From the NCBI RefSeq assembly GCF_016808095.1, contig NC_068970.1, positions 65,261,130 to 65,325,129 of the forward strand: 64,000 nt of DNA, written 5' to 3'. Origin of the DNA: Vigna angularis. Its lineage: Eukaryota; Streptophyta; Magnoliopsida; Fabales; Fabaceae. A model generated the notes under the pieces. The model was not told where the DNA came from, did no database searches, and saw only the letters and a program-made list of their open reading frames with translations. The translations under genes were made by a program, and so were the position numbers. This document shows, in pieces, positions 49,332 through 61,849 of the stretch (positions are counted from its first letter, which is position 1; each line of letters starts with the position of its first letter).

Positions 49332-52300
49332 ATGCGTACGGATAGAGGGTGGATTAATTTACCACGCATCAGCACTGAGTACGAGAGAGGGGTAGAAGAA
49401 TTTATAGAGTTTGCGCAACGTAATGCGAGTACAAGTGATGATAATGAAGTGAAGTTCAGATGTCCATGTGTGAACTGTTTGAATGGGAGGAAGTTGAACG
49501 CAAGTGATATTAGGGAACATCTTATCTGTGATGGTTTCATACGAAGTTATACAACATGGATATGGCATGGCGAATTAACAGACTTTCCAACTGTCTCTCA
49601 AACTGAAAATGTTTATGATTCCACAATGGATATGGAAGATCAAGCAGAAGAAGACAACTTAGAGGACATGATCTGCGATGTTGGTGCAGAAGCTTTTGCC
49701 CAAGCACATGTGTATGAAACGATGTCCACTGATGCGGAGACTCCTTTGTATGCGGGTTCAACTAAGTTCACACGGTTGTCAGCGGTGTTAAGGCTCATGA
49801 ATTTAAAGGCGAGCAATGGATGGAGTGATAAGAGTTTTACAGAATTGTTGTCGTTGTTGAATGAAATGCTGCCAGATGGAAATACGTTACCCAATCGTAA
49901 TTATGATGCAAAAAAAATTCTTTGTCCGATGGGTATGGAATATAAACGGATACATGCATGTCCGAATGATTGCATATTATATAGGAATGAGAATGAAGTT
50001 TTGATAAAGTGTCCAAAGTGTGGGTTATCACGATACAAGTCAAAAAACAACGGTGAAGATGGTGGTCACACAGAAAAGAATGGTTCTGCTTTGAAAGTAG
50101 TTTGGTACCTTCCACTAGTTGCCAGACTTAAGCGTTTGTTCGCGAATCCCAAAGACGCTAAAAACCTAAGATGGCATGCAGATGAGAGAACAACTGATGG
50201 GCTGCTTCGTCATCCAGCTGATTCAAAGCAATGGAAAATTATTGATCAAGAATTCCCCCAATTTGGTGAAGAATGTAGAAATCTTAGGTTTGGCTTAGCT
50301 ACTGATGGAATGAATCCATTTGGTAATTTAAGTACCAATCACAGTTGTTGGCCCGTTATACTGATAATTTACAACTTATCTACTGGATTGTGCATGAAAA
50401 GAAAGTACATGATGTTGTCAATGTTGATATCTGGTCCAAAGCAGCCTGGAAATGACATTGATGTTTATCTAAGGCCACTAGTTGAAGACTTGAAGTTGTT
50501 GTGGGTTGATGGGGTTGAAATATTTGATGCCTTTGCTTCAGAAACTTTCATGATGCATGCCATGTTATTTTGCACCATTAATGACTTCCCAGCTTACGGT
50601 AATTTGTCGGGGTACAGTGTGAAGGGTCATAAAGCATGTCCTATATGTGAAGAAAACACTGCAGCTCAACAATTAAAACACGGAAGGAAGACAGTGTATA
50701 TGCGTCATCGGCGATTTTTACAATCTAATCATCCATATCGAAGGTTAAAGAAAGCATTCAATGGAGAACAAGAGAAAGACAATGCACCCATTCCACTTAC
50801 TGGACTTGAAGTTGCTGAGAAAGTTAATAAAGTACATCATATATTTGGGAAAACGTCGAAGAAGTCTTCTGTAACGACCCCTTGGAAGAAGAAATCAATA
50901 TTCTTTGATCTTCCATATTGGTCAAAGTTAGATGTTAGACATTGCATAGATGTCATGCATGTTGAGAAAAATGTCTGTGATAGCTTGATTGGTACACTAC
51001 TAAACATCCAGGGAAAAACAAAAGATGGAGTGAATGCGCGTTTGGATTTGGTTGACATGAAGATCCGAGAAGAGTTGGCACCAAGAGAGATTGGTAAACG
51101 TACTTATTTGCCCCCTGCATGTTACACAATGTCCAAACAAGAGAAGATAAGTTTTTGTCTTTGTTTAAAGAGTATCAAGGTACCACAAGGATACTCTTCA
51201 AATTTCAAGAGCTTAGTGTCAATGCAGGACTTAAAGCTTGTTGGACTGAAGTCTCACGATTGCCACGTCTTAATGCAACAGTTGTTACCAGTGGCAATTC
51301 GTGGAATTTTGCCCAAAAAAGTTAGGCTTACCATAACTCGATTGTGCTCATTTTTCTCGTCAATTTGTAGTAAAGTCATCGATCCTACAAAGTTAGATGA
51401 ACTTCAAAGCGAAATTATCATCATCTTGTGTCAACTAGAAATGTTTTTCCCTCCATCCTTTTTTGACATCATGGTGCATTTACTTGTTCATTTGGTCAGA
51501 GAAATAAAGTTGTGTGGACCAGTATACTTAAGATGGATGTATCCTATTGAGCGTTATATGAAGATTTTGAAAGGGTACGTCAAAAATCAATATCGTCCAG
51601 AAGGTTCGATGATTGAAAGATATATTGCTGAAGAAAGTATTGAGTTTTGCTCTGAGTATATGACTAAAGCAAATCCGATAGGAGTCCCTCGGACATCATG
51701 GTTGAGTAGATATTCTACAAGTAAAAGCATCCGAGGTGTGAATGTGGTGACGAAAAGTCGTGAAGAATTGATGCAAGCACATTTGTACATATTAAACAAC
51801 ACAGATGAAGTGATCCCATTTTTGGAAGCACACAAAGCCGTTGTAAGGGACAACTATCCACGACAATCAGAGAAATGGCAGTTGATGGAGCATAACAGAA
51901 CATTCTTGTCCTGGTTCAAATCTGAAGTTTCGAAAGAATCACGGTCCTCTGAGACTTTGTTGTGGTTAGCAAATGGCTTGAAGTTTGATGTTGTATGTTG
52001 TACAGGCTACGAAATTAATAATTGCACATTCTATACAAAGACTTTGGATGATAAAAGCACAGTACAAAATAGTGGCGTCAGTCTAGAAGCTGAGTCACTA
52101 CAGTTTTCAACATCCAAAGATCAAAATCCTATAGTTGGATCCATGAGATACTATGGTAGAATTGAAGAGATATTTGAAGTTGATTACACTAAGTTTTCCG
52201 TTGCACTCTTCAAATGTAAGTGGGTAGACAATAAGAGTGGTGTCAAAATAGATGAATCTGGTATGACACTTGTTGATTTTCGAAAGGTTGGTTATAGAGA

Positions 52301-52541
52301 CGAACCGTTCATCATGGCATATCAAGCAAGTCAGGTTTTTTATGTCAAAGATCCTGCGTCTGACCATTGGTATGTTGCTCTCCAAGGAAAAAGGCAAATT
52401 GAAGATAAAGAAGAGAATATAAGTAATCTTCATATCGCTGACAGCCATCCATTTAAAACGACAATAAATTTGGATGACGACCCTCTAATTGATGACATAC
52501 AAGCAATACGAGAAGATCACAATGAGGGAATATATATATGA
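49332..52541 (+). CDS. CACTA transposase (TNP2/TNPD type), full-length
   Basis: A single uninterrupted ORF of 1069 residues starts MRTDRGWINLPR, the usual start of the transposase-associated domain (residues about 3-75, with CPCVNC). The Transposase_21 catalytic domain covers about 250-570. It has LATDGMNPFG (~323), LWVDGVEIFDA, INDFPAYGNLSG (~415), a CPIC zinc-like pair (~436) and HCIDVMHVEKNV (~540). A DUF4218 region follows (~630-770, with RWMYPIERYMK), then a DUF4216 region (~935-1000, with FKCKWVDN). The enzyme should recognise and cut the CACTA ends. No stop or frameshift is present, so the protein could be functional. Expression is not shown by the sequence. Confidence 0.96.
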   Translation: MRTDRGWINLPRISTEYERGVEEFIEFAQRNASTSDDNEVKFRCPCVNCLNGRKLNASDIREHLICDGFIRSYTTWIWHGELTDFPTVSQTENVYDSTMDMEDQAEEDNLEDMICDVGAEAFAQAHVYETMSTDAETPLYAGSTKFTRLSAVLRLMNLKASNGWSDKSFTELLSLLNEMLPDGNTLPNRNYDAKKILCPMGMEYKRIHACPNDCILYRNENEVLIKCPKCGLSRYKSKNNGEDGGHTEKNGSALKVVWYLPLVARLKRLFANPKDAKNLRWHADERTTDGLLRHPADSKQWKIIDQEFPQFGEECRNLRFGLATDGMNPFGNLSTNHSCWPVILIIYNLSTGLCMKRKYMMLSMLISGPKQPGNDIDVYLRPLVEDLKLLWVDGVEIFDAFASETFMMHAMLFCTINDFPAYGNLSGYSVKGHKACPICEENTAAQQLKHGRKTVYMRHRRFLQSNHPYRRLKKAFNGEQEKDNAPIPLTGLEVAEKVNKVHHIFGKTSKKSSVTTPWKKKSIFFDLPYWSKLDVRHCIDVMHVEKNVCDSLIGTLLNIQGKTKDGVNARLDLVDMKIREELAPREIGKRTYLPPACYTMSKQEKISFCLCLKSIKVPQGYSSNFKSLVSMQDLKLVGLKSHDCHVLMQQLLPVAIRGILPKKVRLTITRLCSFFSSICSKVIDPTKLDELQSEIIIILCQLEMFFPPSFFDIMVHLLVHLVREIKLCGPVYLRWMYPIERYMKILKGYVKNQYRPEGSMIERYIAEESIEFCSEYMTKANPIGVPRTSWLSRYSTSKSIRGVNVVTKSREELMQAHLYILNNTDEVIPFLEAHKAVVRDNYPRQSEKWQLMEHNRTFLSWFKSEVSKESRSSETLLWLANGLKFDVVCCTGYEINNCTFYTKTLDDKSTVQNSGVSLEAESLQFSTSKDQNPIVGSMRYYGRIEEIFEVDYTKFSVALFKCKWVDNKSGVKIDESGMTLVDFRKVGYRDEPFIMAYQASQVFYVKDPASDHWYVALQGKRQIEDKEENISNLHIADSHPFKTTINLDDDPLIDDIQAIREDHNEGIYI

Positions 52542-52661
52542 CCAATCCATATGATTATGTATGAATTTCATGTTTGTGTAAATATTTATGGCAATTGTTA
52601 AATAATATGTTATTTTATAAGTGCTTTATTTATATATCATCTTATTTATTGTGACAGATAT

Positions 52662-55190
52662 ATGGCTGAGTCACCTCATTCGTCAGGCGATGAAGTCCCC
52701 ACCACTTCTAGACGGACGAGAGGAGCAACGAGGTTACGACAGCTTATACTTAGAAGAAATACAGGTGAGAGGACACCTATCATTATTGACGTGGTCACTG
52801 GAGTTGCATCTGGCCCAAATGCAGATGTATTTAGGTCTTACCTTGGAGTATTGGCACGTGATCGTATTTCTATACTTACTCCATCCTTTGACCATGTTTC
52901 TGAGGCTGATCGGAATCTCATCTGGCAAGATCTATTGGTAAGTTAAGCAATATTGCTCCATCTTCTATATTCATTATATTGATAAATCTGTATTGATATA
53001 AGGTTATTACTTTCTTTGTTGCAGATAACATTTGATATGCCAAACATCGAGAGCTTAAGGAATAAGTGTTTATCTGCAATTGCAGAAAGATTTCGAGGGT
53101 TTAAGACAAAATTGACGTCTAGATATATATTTGGACCAAAAAGTAATGAAAATCCATGTTCCAAATATTCAGCAATTGACGAAACAACATGGCGTCAGTT
53201 TGTAGAGCTTCGTTCATCCGAGGCGTGGCAGGTAAGTACAGTAAAATCATTCAATTCATCATTCATAGTTCTATATTATGACAATTGTTTCATATTGTCA
53301 CAGGAAAAAAGGTCAAAAGCACAGGGAATAAGCGCTCAGAATAAAAATCCACACATACTGTCTCGTGGTGGATATAGGAAGCTTGAAGAAAAAATAATGA
53401 AGCAGAAGTCAGATAGCAGACTTCCACTTTCTGAGGGTTGTGACCCTCCTCCTCCTCCTTCACCACCATCTCGGCACGAGAAGTGGAAGTTAGCCCGTAT
53501 AAGACCATCGGGCTCCTACACTTCCGAGTCTGCCAGAGAAATATCTGAAAGAATTGTAAGATGTCATTCCTTATATTTTTACATTAATTTTGTTATATAT
53601 ATTACATAGATTTTTCTAATGATTTTGAACTTTTGTTATGTGACAGGACTCCTTGGTTGAGCAGAGCTCCCAAGGTCAATTCACACAAGAAGGTCGTCAA
53701 GATATTCTTGCCACAGCTATTGGACGACCTGAGCACCCAGGACGAGTGCGTGGTGCTGGGACTGGCATAGGCATACGACAGTTTTTTGGGTCTTCCTCGC
53801 GTCCATATTCATACGAAAAGATGAAGGAGGAAATAAGAAAAGAGATGACGCAGGAGATCACAAAGAAGGTTCGAGCAGAGTTGTATGATGAAGTTGCTGA
53901 AATGGTTGCGCGCCAGTTCCAGCAGCATTATGAGGATTATGGCAATCGTCCTCCGCCATCTCCTGTAGCGGAACATGTTGTGCCCCCTACAGGTAAACTT
54001 ATTTATTTTTGGTAACTAATTTACTTTTTGCATAACCTAACATTTAATTTGACAGGTAGAAGCGGTAAAGGAAGTTGTTCAGCTTCCGGTGCCCCAGGGG
54101 ACGACATGGATGAAACTCGTCCATGTCAGTTATTTATTCTTTCTGATACTGGGACCGTGCTAGTGGCTCGTGGTACAGTTTATGAGACAGCCACTTTAGT
54201 GCATGGTGTACAACTTTCAGAAGATGAGGTCAAGGTCACGGTGGATGAAGTTGTCATAGTGGATGTCGTTCTTCCTGTGCCTACAGATGAGTTCTTCACT
54301 GTGGAAGAAGCATTTAAGTCCTTTGTCGCCTGGCCTAGACATTTGGTTGGTGATGTATCTAATCCCCCGGTAAACACTTGTACTATATACTTCTCAATTT
54401 TAATATTTACTTCTAATTGACGTTATAACATAACCATTTTTGCATTTAACAGCAGATAGGTAAAGAGGGAAGTCCTCCACCGAAGAAGACTCATTTATCT
54501 GAGGATGACCCTCTTGGTGCGTTAGACGAGCTCGCTAAAATCATTTCAAATGTGCCGATGAATGTACACTGGGATTCTACTACATTTGGAAGAGAAACTC
54601 AGATCCCATTGTACTTGCATCATCAAGATGTTAGGGAGCTTGCGTCGGGTAGAGAAGAAATTAATATTACACTCATTCAGCTATGGATGATGTAAGTTTA
54701 TGAAAACTTTTTTTATATATAAATGTATGCTAAAGGAATTGCTTTTAATAGTTCCCTTGCAACACATATGATGTTATCTGGGAGATCTACTGCTACAGCT
54801 AAAAAGCTTGCATGGGTTGCCCTTAAGGTTTGGTATTTTAGTCCATACTCATTTACATTTGGTTCCATTCAATTGATGTTACTTAACATTTTATATTTAT
54901 GATGATATATTGTAGTGTAATAGACAAACGGGGTCATATGAATGTGGTTACTACGTCATGTTTTGGATGATGACCATTATTCGTGCACATTACACCAGTG
55001 GATGGGAAACGGTATTATTTAGGTTTCAATTTTATTTTCCCTATAGTTTAGATTTCAAATACACTAAGTTAAATCATTGTATTTTATGCAGAAATTCAAT
55101 AGGACTGCTCCAATTCCGGAGAAGTCACTTCAACTTGTGAGGAAAGCACTGGCTAAATATGTAATTCATTTATATAATAGTATATACTAG
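52662..55190 (+). CDS. CACTA second gene, TNPA-like with shortened Ulp1-like C-terminus
   Basis: Nine exons: 52662-52937, 53025-53231, 53304-53555, 53647-53992, 54056-54369, 54456-54691, 54752-54827, 54916-55011 and 55092-55190, all GT-AG, give 633 residues. It starts 120 bases after the transposase stop in the same orientation. Residues 1-300 resemble plant transposase_24-type proteins (WQDLL, SKYSAIDETTWRQFVELR), with a charged coiled coil near exon 4 and a DUF8039-like segment in exon 5. The end resembles the C-terminal half of an Ulp1 cysteine protease, with Cys in QTGSYECGYYVM. The region expected to hold the catalytic His-Trp pair is absent between exons 6 and 7, where only a 60-bp intron lies. 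Exon 6 has a tandem acceptor CAGCAG. A DNA-binding helper role is inferred from the family. Confidence 0.85.
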
Positions 55191-55504
55191 ATATTAAGAT
55201 ATACTAAGTTCTAAGTTTATGTTTCTAAGTTGTTTGATGTTTTTCTACATTATTATTAGTTTTAACATTGTACATTCAGTTTTATTTATGCTTCAAACTT
55301 GATTTAGGATTATAATTTGATTGATTTATGCTTATAAGAAGTTGATTTATGATTCAATTGAATGTATTTATGTTTTATTATAATTTTCATTCAAAATATA
55401 CGTTTCTGGATTATTCTCGACTGTTCTGGCTGTAAATATATATGCAGGTCTGTTTCTGTTGTTGGGAATGTCGCAGAAACAGACCTCATTTTAAAAAAAA
55501 AACA

Positions 55505-55935
55505 GCAATATATGCCTCGGTTGGTGTCACAACCGAGGTAGAAAAGCAATATATGCCTCGGTTATAACCACAACCGAGGCCGAAAGTATTTCGTAAAAAA
55601 AAAAAAGAACTCTACTGCCTCGGTTCAGAGTACAACCGAGGCAGTATAGTGGAATGATCTCGGTTATGACCACAACAGAGGCCGAAAGTACTGCGTAAAA
55701 AGAAAAAGGACCTCTACTGCCTCGGTTCAGATTACAACCGAGGCAGTAGGGTGAAAACCTCTACTGCCTCGGTTCGTAGTACAACCGAAGCCGTAGGTGG
55801 AACATACGGCCTCGGTTGTAAATGAACCGATGTCAAATCGCCTCTCTTTATGCCTCGGTTCAAACCGAGGCCAAAAGTAGTACACTTTTTGCCTCGTCTG
55901 CATATGCCTCTGTTCGAGAACCGGTGTCTATAATG
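55505..55935. repeat. Right subterminal array of CCTCGGTT palindromes, about 10 boxes
   Basis: The same boxes as at the left end, for example ATGCCTCGGTT..ACAACCGAGG near 55514 and 55554 and TGCCTCGGTTC..ACAACCGAGGCAG near 55617 and 55719. Several right-end boxes are near-identical to each other, which suggests local duplication in units of about 100 bases. Confidence 0.9.
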
Positions 55936-55976
55936 AAAAACAACCGCTGTCTTTTCTCCTGCTTGTACTAGTGTTA

Positions 55977-57492
55977 GCATGTATAAATCACTATCATCAT
56001 TATTGTTATTTTCTTTATAATCATTATTGTATATTATCATTAAGTTATTTCGATTTTATGAATTAAAACTACATTTTTTTATTAATATTTTTATATCATG
56101 GATACTATCTACCACTTTTATTATTATCTCTCATTATTATTGACATCAATATTATCTTACTATTATTTTACCATTACCTTTATTATTATTATCTTCATCA
56201 TCTTATGTTATACCATTCACCCTCATCACTACCATAACCTATTATTATTTAAGTTTTGTTTTATATTATCTTTATATTATATATATTCTTAATATGTCTA
56301 ACAGTTAGTTGAGATATTAAGGCATAAAAACATTTCAAAAAATAGTAAAAGTAGAAAGAAAATCATTTTCTTACATATTTTATTTGAATTAAAATAAAGG
56401 AATATTTACATGTAACCTAAAAAAGAGAGGATCTTATTACAATATGTTTTATTACTATATGTTAAATTACATTGATTACTATTCCCACCTTAGCTGTGGT
56501 TTCTATCATTTTTGACATTTAAGTAAAAATTATTTTACATATTTTTATTTGGTTGATGTAAGAAAAAAAATGGAAAATTCACTAACATACTTTATTTATC
56601 TAAAGTGAGCATACTTTAAAAAATAAAATATTGTTGCTGACTAAAAACTGTATAAATGGAATTATATTAATAAAATTTAAAATTATTTATAATCTCATCA
56701 TCATCATACTTCTATTCTATAAGAGAAAAGAAATTTCTTTGTTGGTGTACACATTTATTTTCTATTCTTACTCTTTAAATAATTGTTTTTTAAAAATTAA
56801 AGTAATTATTTTATTAATATATTTGAACGATTTCAATTAAAATTGGACGACTAATTTAAATTTAATAAAAACATGTTTAAAATTATAATTTAATTAAATA
56901 AAACCTAATAAGATAGTTAAAGTTGATTTAAAAATATTTTACAAAAATATAATTTTAATAAAAATATTAATATAATATTTATGTAAAAAAATGTTTTAAC
57001 TAAAAAAGATTATATTTTACATTTTTTTTAAGAAAATATGATTAAATAAAATAAAATAAGTAAATATAGAAACTAAATTAAATATAAAATAACGGCACCT
57101 GACAGATAGATGTAACAAAAATATCTGAAACTAAACTTACCTCAGAGGTTTAGTTGTAAATGCTCAGTCCAATTTTGTATTTCTTTTGATTAATATATTT
57201 CAATTTTTATATTTTTTGTGTGTTTAGAATCATTTTATAATTATGACTCCACGAATCTTATGAGTGTGTTTTAGATTGAAAATACAATTGCGTGACAAGG
57301 TTTAACTATTATGCTCCCTTCTTAAGCTTTGGTTATCTCTGTGGCTGAACACGGATTAGCTAGAAACGGTGAGTAGTTGATTCATCTCTTATTCTGATAA
57401 CTGTTGATTAAAAATATGCTATTTAAAAAATAGATTATTTTATTATTCATCATGACCCGCAGATATAATTACGACTCTCGAAACGATACAGC

Positions 57493-57495
<3 letters not shown>
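55977..57495. other. AT-rich intergenic DNA
   Basis: TTATTATT-rich low-complexity sequence follows the CACTA right end. No gene is supported. Confidence 0.55.

Positions 57496-57568
<73 letters not shown>
57496..57568. repeat. AT microsatellite, about 36 units
   Basis: A pure AT run about 500 bases upstream of the stress protein gene. Confidence 0.95.
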
Positions 57569-57572
<4 letters not shown>

Positions 57573-58067
57573 TGCAATTCGCGTCATTTCATGTTACAAA
57601 AATTTTAGTACACATAAAAAGAAAAGTCCAATGATAAGGACAAATAAAAATCAAATAGCACCAATAGCCACGTAACAATCAGAATATATTCTCTCTACAA
57701 TACCAAAAGCCAATTCTGATCACCTTTTCTAGGTAAATTAAGCCGTCAATATATGTCTAACAAGAAACTTGTGCAATGTATATACTTAAATAAGCACATT
57801 GTATAATGGTAAAACTCTCTCCGATAGTGGTTTTATCTCCTTAACTATGTTAATTAGTTCCATTTCCCTTTTAAAGGAAACTTATTAAAATTAAATAAAT
57901 TTTTTCAATAAATAACAAGTAACACTAAAATTTAAAAATAATAATAAGCAAAAGGTAAAAGTTTTATAACGATAAGAGTTATTTAAATTGAAAAACATGT
58001 TGTGACAGCAGTATATATAGAGTCCACCGATTGTTATAATTATTGTCATCTGGAAAGTAGAAAGAAA
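57569..58067 (+). promoter_or_regulatory. 5' flank of the universal stress protein gene
   Basis: AT-rich sequence containing AGTATATATAGAG near 58011, a good TATA-box candidate about 55 bases before the ATG at 58068. An in-frame upstream ATG at 58002 lies before that TATA and is probably not used. Confidence 0.5.
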
Positions 58068-58794
58068 ATGGCGAGTTCTAGTTGTGGAGAAAAGCGAGTG
58101 ATGGTGTTAGCGATGGACGCACATGAGCATAGCAACTATGCCTTGGAGTGGACACTAGACCACTTCTTCACCCCTTTCGGTGCAGATGCTCCTTACAATC
58201 TTGTTATTATCAATGCTAAACCCTCTCCTCCCCCGGCTGTCACCATGGCAGGACCTGGTAGCAAGCGTTTCTTTCTTCTCTTTGTTTTTAGTTACAAAAG
58301 GTGCAGTACTGATTAATTTTGGTAATGGATGGAACTCACAACAGGTGTCTTAGGTTCTGAAATATTTCCTGCCGTAGAAGTGCAGCTCAAACTCAATGCT
58401 AATCAAATTGTAGAAAAGGCAAAGCAAATATGTGCCAGTAAATCGGTAGTTATATTATGAATGAACGAACGATCTATATAATTAATGAATTATTAACGAT
58501 TTGGATTGGATTGAAGGTTGATGAGGTGATGGTGGAAGTGGCGGAAGGCGATGCGAGGAACGTGCTTTGTGATGCTGTGGAGAGACACCGCGCATCCATA
58601 TTGGTTATGGGGAGCCATGGCTACGGAGCTATCAAAAGGTACGTATTCGGGGTCATTCGTTAACTCTACAAAACAAACACTCTTTAATCATTTGATTGCA
58701 TTGCAGAGCGGTTTTAGGAAGCGTGAGTGACCACTGTGCTCGTCATGCTCAATGTTCAGTCATGATTGTCAAGAGGCCAAAGTTCAGACATTAA
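58068..58794 (+). CDS. Universal stress protein (UspA family)
   Basis: Four exons: 58068-58257, 58345-58445, 58517-58638 and 58707-58794, all GT-AG, giving 166 residues, the usual size of a single-domain plant USP. The start of the fold is RVMVLAMDAHEHSNYALEWT. The ATP-binding signature G-x2-G-x9-G-S is present as GSHGYGAIKRAVLGSVS, with ILVMGSHGYG before it and CSVMIVKRP at the end. Such proteins bind ATP, form dimers and respond to stress; the exact role of this copy is unknown. I chose the ATG at 58068 because it aligns with family N-termini and follows the TATA-like box. Confidence 0.93.
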
Positions 58795-61700
58795 TCAACC
58801 TCCTCTCTCATTTTTAATTATTTATGTACTTTCGCTCTATTTGTTTATCCTATTTTCTATACTTTTTCATTCCTTTCATCTTATAAACAAAGTATATATT
58901 GTCTTATTTCTCTTGATTTTTTTTACTTTAAGAAACCACCCTTTCTTTGAAAAATAATGTTACAGTGTATTCTTGAATAATCTATAAATATACTTATATA
59001 AATTATTCCACCCTTTACCATATACTAAAATTATTTGATCTTTTACTTCCAAAATTGCTCAAATATAAAAGTACAATGCATTATACTAGAGCTATTCTTA
59101 AATTAGATATTTTGTACCCCTTTAATTTAATCTGTAGTGTAAATAAACTTATTTTATATTGATCATGTTTTACAAAATAAAAATAATTTTATTTTTAAAA
59201 ATATATATGCGTTATAATTTATATTTATGTATATATTGTATTGGTATATCTATAATTGAAATTAATTTATACATATAACATAAATTCAATATATTTGATT
59301 TTATTTTTATTTTTACAGCGATTTAAAATAACTCATTCTTCGGAACTACAGTAGGACCAACCATGATGATAATTGGAGAATGGTTAATTATCTTGTTGAA
59401 TTGAAGAAAATAGATGCAAAAAGAAATTGTTAATACTATACTTTAATTTTGGATTTGAATGAGTTAATGATTTTCTTTTCTTTGCGAAAACCAAAAGGAC
59501 TCAACCTGTTCACCAGATCAAATCTATTGGATTGAAATCGTTTAAAATTTTCCAAAATGTTGTAAATAATTATTAATCGAGTTAAGGGTAAACTAGTTTC
59601 ATCAACTCCTTTTAATGAAGAAAAACTAAAATTAATTTCTTGATAAGCCAAAATTACTTATGTATAATTAATTTGTTAAATATTTTTATATTTTTCTAAA
59701 TTCGTATATTTTTAATTTATGTAGAAATTAATTTTAATGTAAATGCAAAAATCATCTTATTTTTTCTCCTCAAAGTGTATATGGAGACGTTTGTCCATAT
59801 ATATATTAGCATTCTTTTTAATTTTTAAATTTTATAAGATTTCCATTTAGTCCTTAAACTAAATTTGATTGGTTAAATCCTAAATTTTTTATTGCTTATC
59901 TTTCGGCTTAATTCTGTCATTAATAGGTTAATTTTTTATTATTACTATTTTGTTATTTTTTGAGAGATAATTCTAATCTTTTGAAATTGAGACAAATATG
60001 CTTAGTTAGAAATAAAATGATTTTATAATATATAAATAAATATAAATTTTATTTTATAAATTATAAGATTAAATTAAACAATAACGAACAAAATCTAACA
60101 ACGGACCAAACAATGATAAATAGAATCAATATCAGTGATTAAAGTGCACCAACACAAACCAGCTCGAAGACACGCTGTCAATCAAAGTCAACAACCTTAA
60201 TTTAGTTTCTAACCCTAATTCGGTAATTTGAAAGTATTTGCAAGTATTTGATTTGACTCTCACCCACTATGTATCATAGTAGGGAAGAGTTTTTTTTAAT
60301 TTTTTTCTTCATAGGTATATACGTATTTATCTTGTTACTATTTAAAATTTTAATTAATTCATATTTAAAACAATAATATTAAACAAAATATAATGTTACT
60401 AAGGATTTAATTTCAAAATAATACATATTTTATGTTTCTTTCAAATTAAATTAAGACAATAATAACTTGATAAATATTAAGATGATATATAATAATAACT
60501 TGATAAAGATCAAATAATTAAAAAAGTAAACAATTATAAAACATATTAAATTTCATATATCAACCATTACATTTATTAATTTTACAAATTTACAAATGTT
60601 AAGTAAATTCATTTACATTCAATTCACCAATATATAAAAAGTGAGAAAAATTGGATATGAAAATAAAATTTAAAAACTTAGTTACTAAAATATAATATAT
60701 CTTCATCGTCATATTCCTTTTTAATATTTTCTTTTCCAAAAACTTATAATATTAAGTGAGAATTCATAAAAAAATATTAATTAACAGTAAATATTAATAT
60801 ATTTGAATAATCTAGCTAAAAAGTCTAAGTTATATAACAAAATTTCAATACACAACCGTTTTTATAGTATTATGACGTTGTCAATTATCGTGTCATAAGA
60901 TAATACAAAATAAATATATAATTTTAATGTTTTATTAGAGTTGCGAGATGAAACTGTTAAAGTTAAATTAATAAATAATATCTAGTAAAATAAAATCTAC
61001 ATAATATATTGTCTCGTCATTCAAATAAGTACAACTTAAAGAGAAATTATCATTAATACTACTTAAACATGATTTCACTTTTTTCACCTAAATATATTAA
61101 CCATCAATTCCACTTAAATATGATCCTATTTTTCTCACCTAAATACATCAACTTCGAACAAGTGAAATGTGTTAACAAAAGAAAGCAAAGTTCTCAATTC
61201 CTTTATAGGATATTATGAATAAATAACTATTAAGGAGAAGTTCTACATGATACATTTTAATAGAAACACTAAGTTCAAGATAATTAAAATATATATTTCT
61301 AAAAATTCACACAAATTAAGTTATTCAAAATATTGAAAATATTGAAGTAGTGAGTAAATTTAATAACTAATTTTTCTTTTTTGTTAACATCAGGTTAGGT
61401 GTAACAAAAACTAAATTTATCGAAACATTTTTGTTTTTTAATCTAGCGTTGATTTATTTCAATTATATCATTCTTGATATTAGTTGGACATTTTGTAACT
61501 CACTCTTTTCTTGTTGAAACTGACACTTTATGATTTTTATTTATTGTCCACGTATATTACATTATATTAATGACTTTTATTTATGGAAGAAAAAGTAAAT
61601 AAATGTAAAAAAAAACACACACACAAGCTTTTGGTAAGTGTGTTTGATGCATTCACAAGTTGTACAAACTTTTTCTTGGGTGTTGAAAAATTCACTCGCA

Positions 61701-61849
61701 AACACTTGACTTATTTTTAACATTACCTCACTTAAATTAAGTTTCTCCCATTCCAAACTTTTTCTTCAACTTATAAAATCACTCAACTTTTAATGACTTT
61801 GCAAAATTATCAACAACTTTTTCTTCAGTGGGATAATAATTGATCACTA
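58795..61849. other. 3' flank and AT-rich intergenic DNA
   Basis: The first 200 bases are the likely 3' UTR of the stress protein gene. The rest is AT-rich. A TTTAGTCCTTAAACTAAA phrase near 59850 belongs to a dispersed repeat type common in plants. No gene is supported. Confidence 0.5.

Larger units (their letters stand above)
44984..55973. mobile_element. Complete CACTA (En/Spm) transposon, 10,990 bp
   Basis: The left end is CACTAGTAAAAAAATTGG at 44984 and the right end is GTACTAGTG at 55973, inverse to it. Both sides carry the 3-bp duplication TTA (44981-44983 and 55974-55976). Each end has an array of palindromic CCTCGGTT..AACCGAGG boxes, as expected for transposase-accessory binding sites. 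Inside are an uninterrupted transposase ORF, a second spliced gene, a GC-rich leader-like segment and captured host exon pieces. Exact ends, an exact target duplication and an open transposase argue that the copy is young and possibly autonomous. The second gene appears shortened. Confidence 0.96.

Noticed and set aside
49133..50115. Minus-strand ORFs under the transposase start
   Set aside because: They overlap a conserved transposase frame and the leader palindrome and show no recognisable domain.
55732..56040. 102-codon minus-strand ORF at the CACTA right end
   Set aside because: It lies over the subterminal repeat array and crosses the element boundary, so it is a by-product of the repeats.
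58002..58067. Longer start for the stress protein at 58002
   Set aside because: It precedes the TATA-like box, and the added residues do not resemble the family N-terminus.
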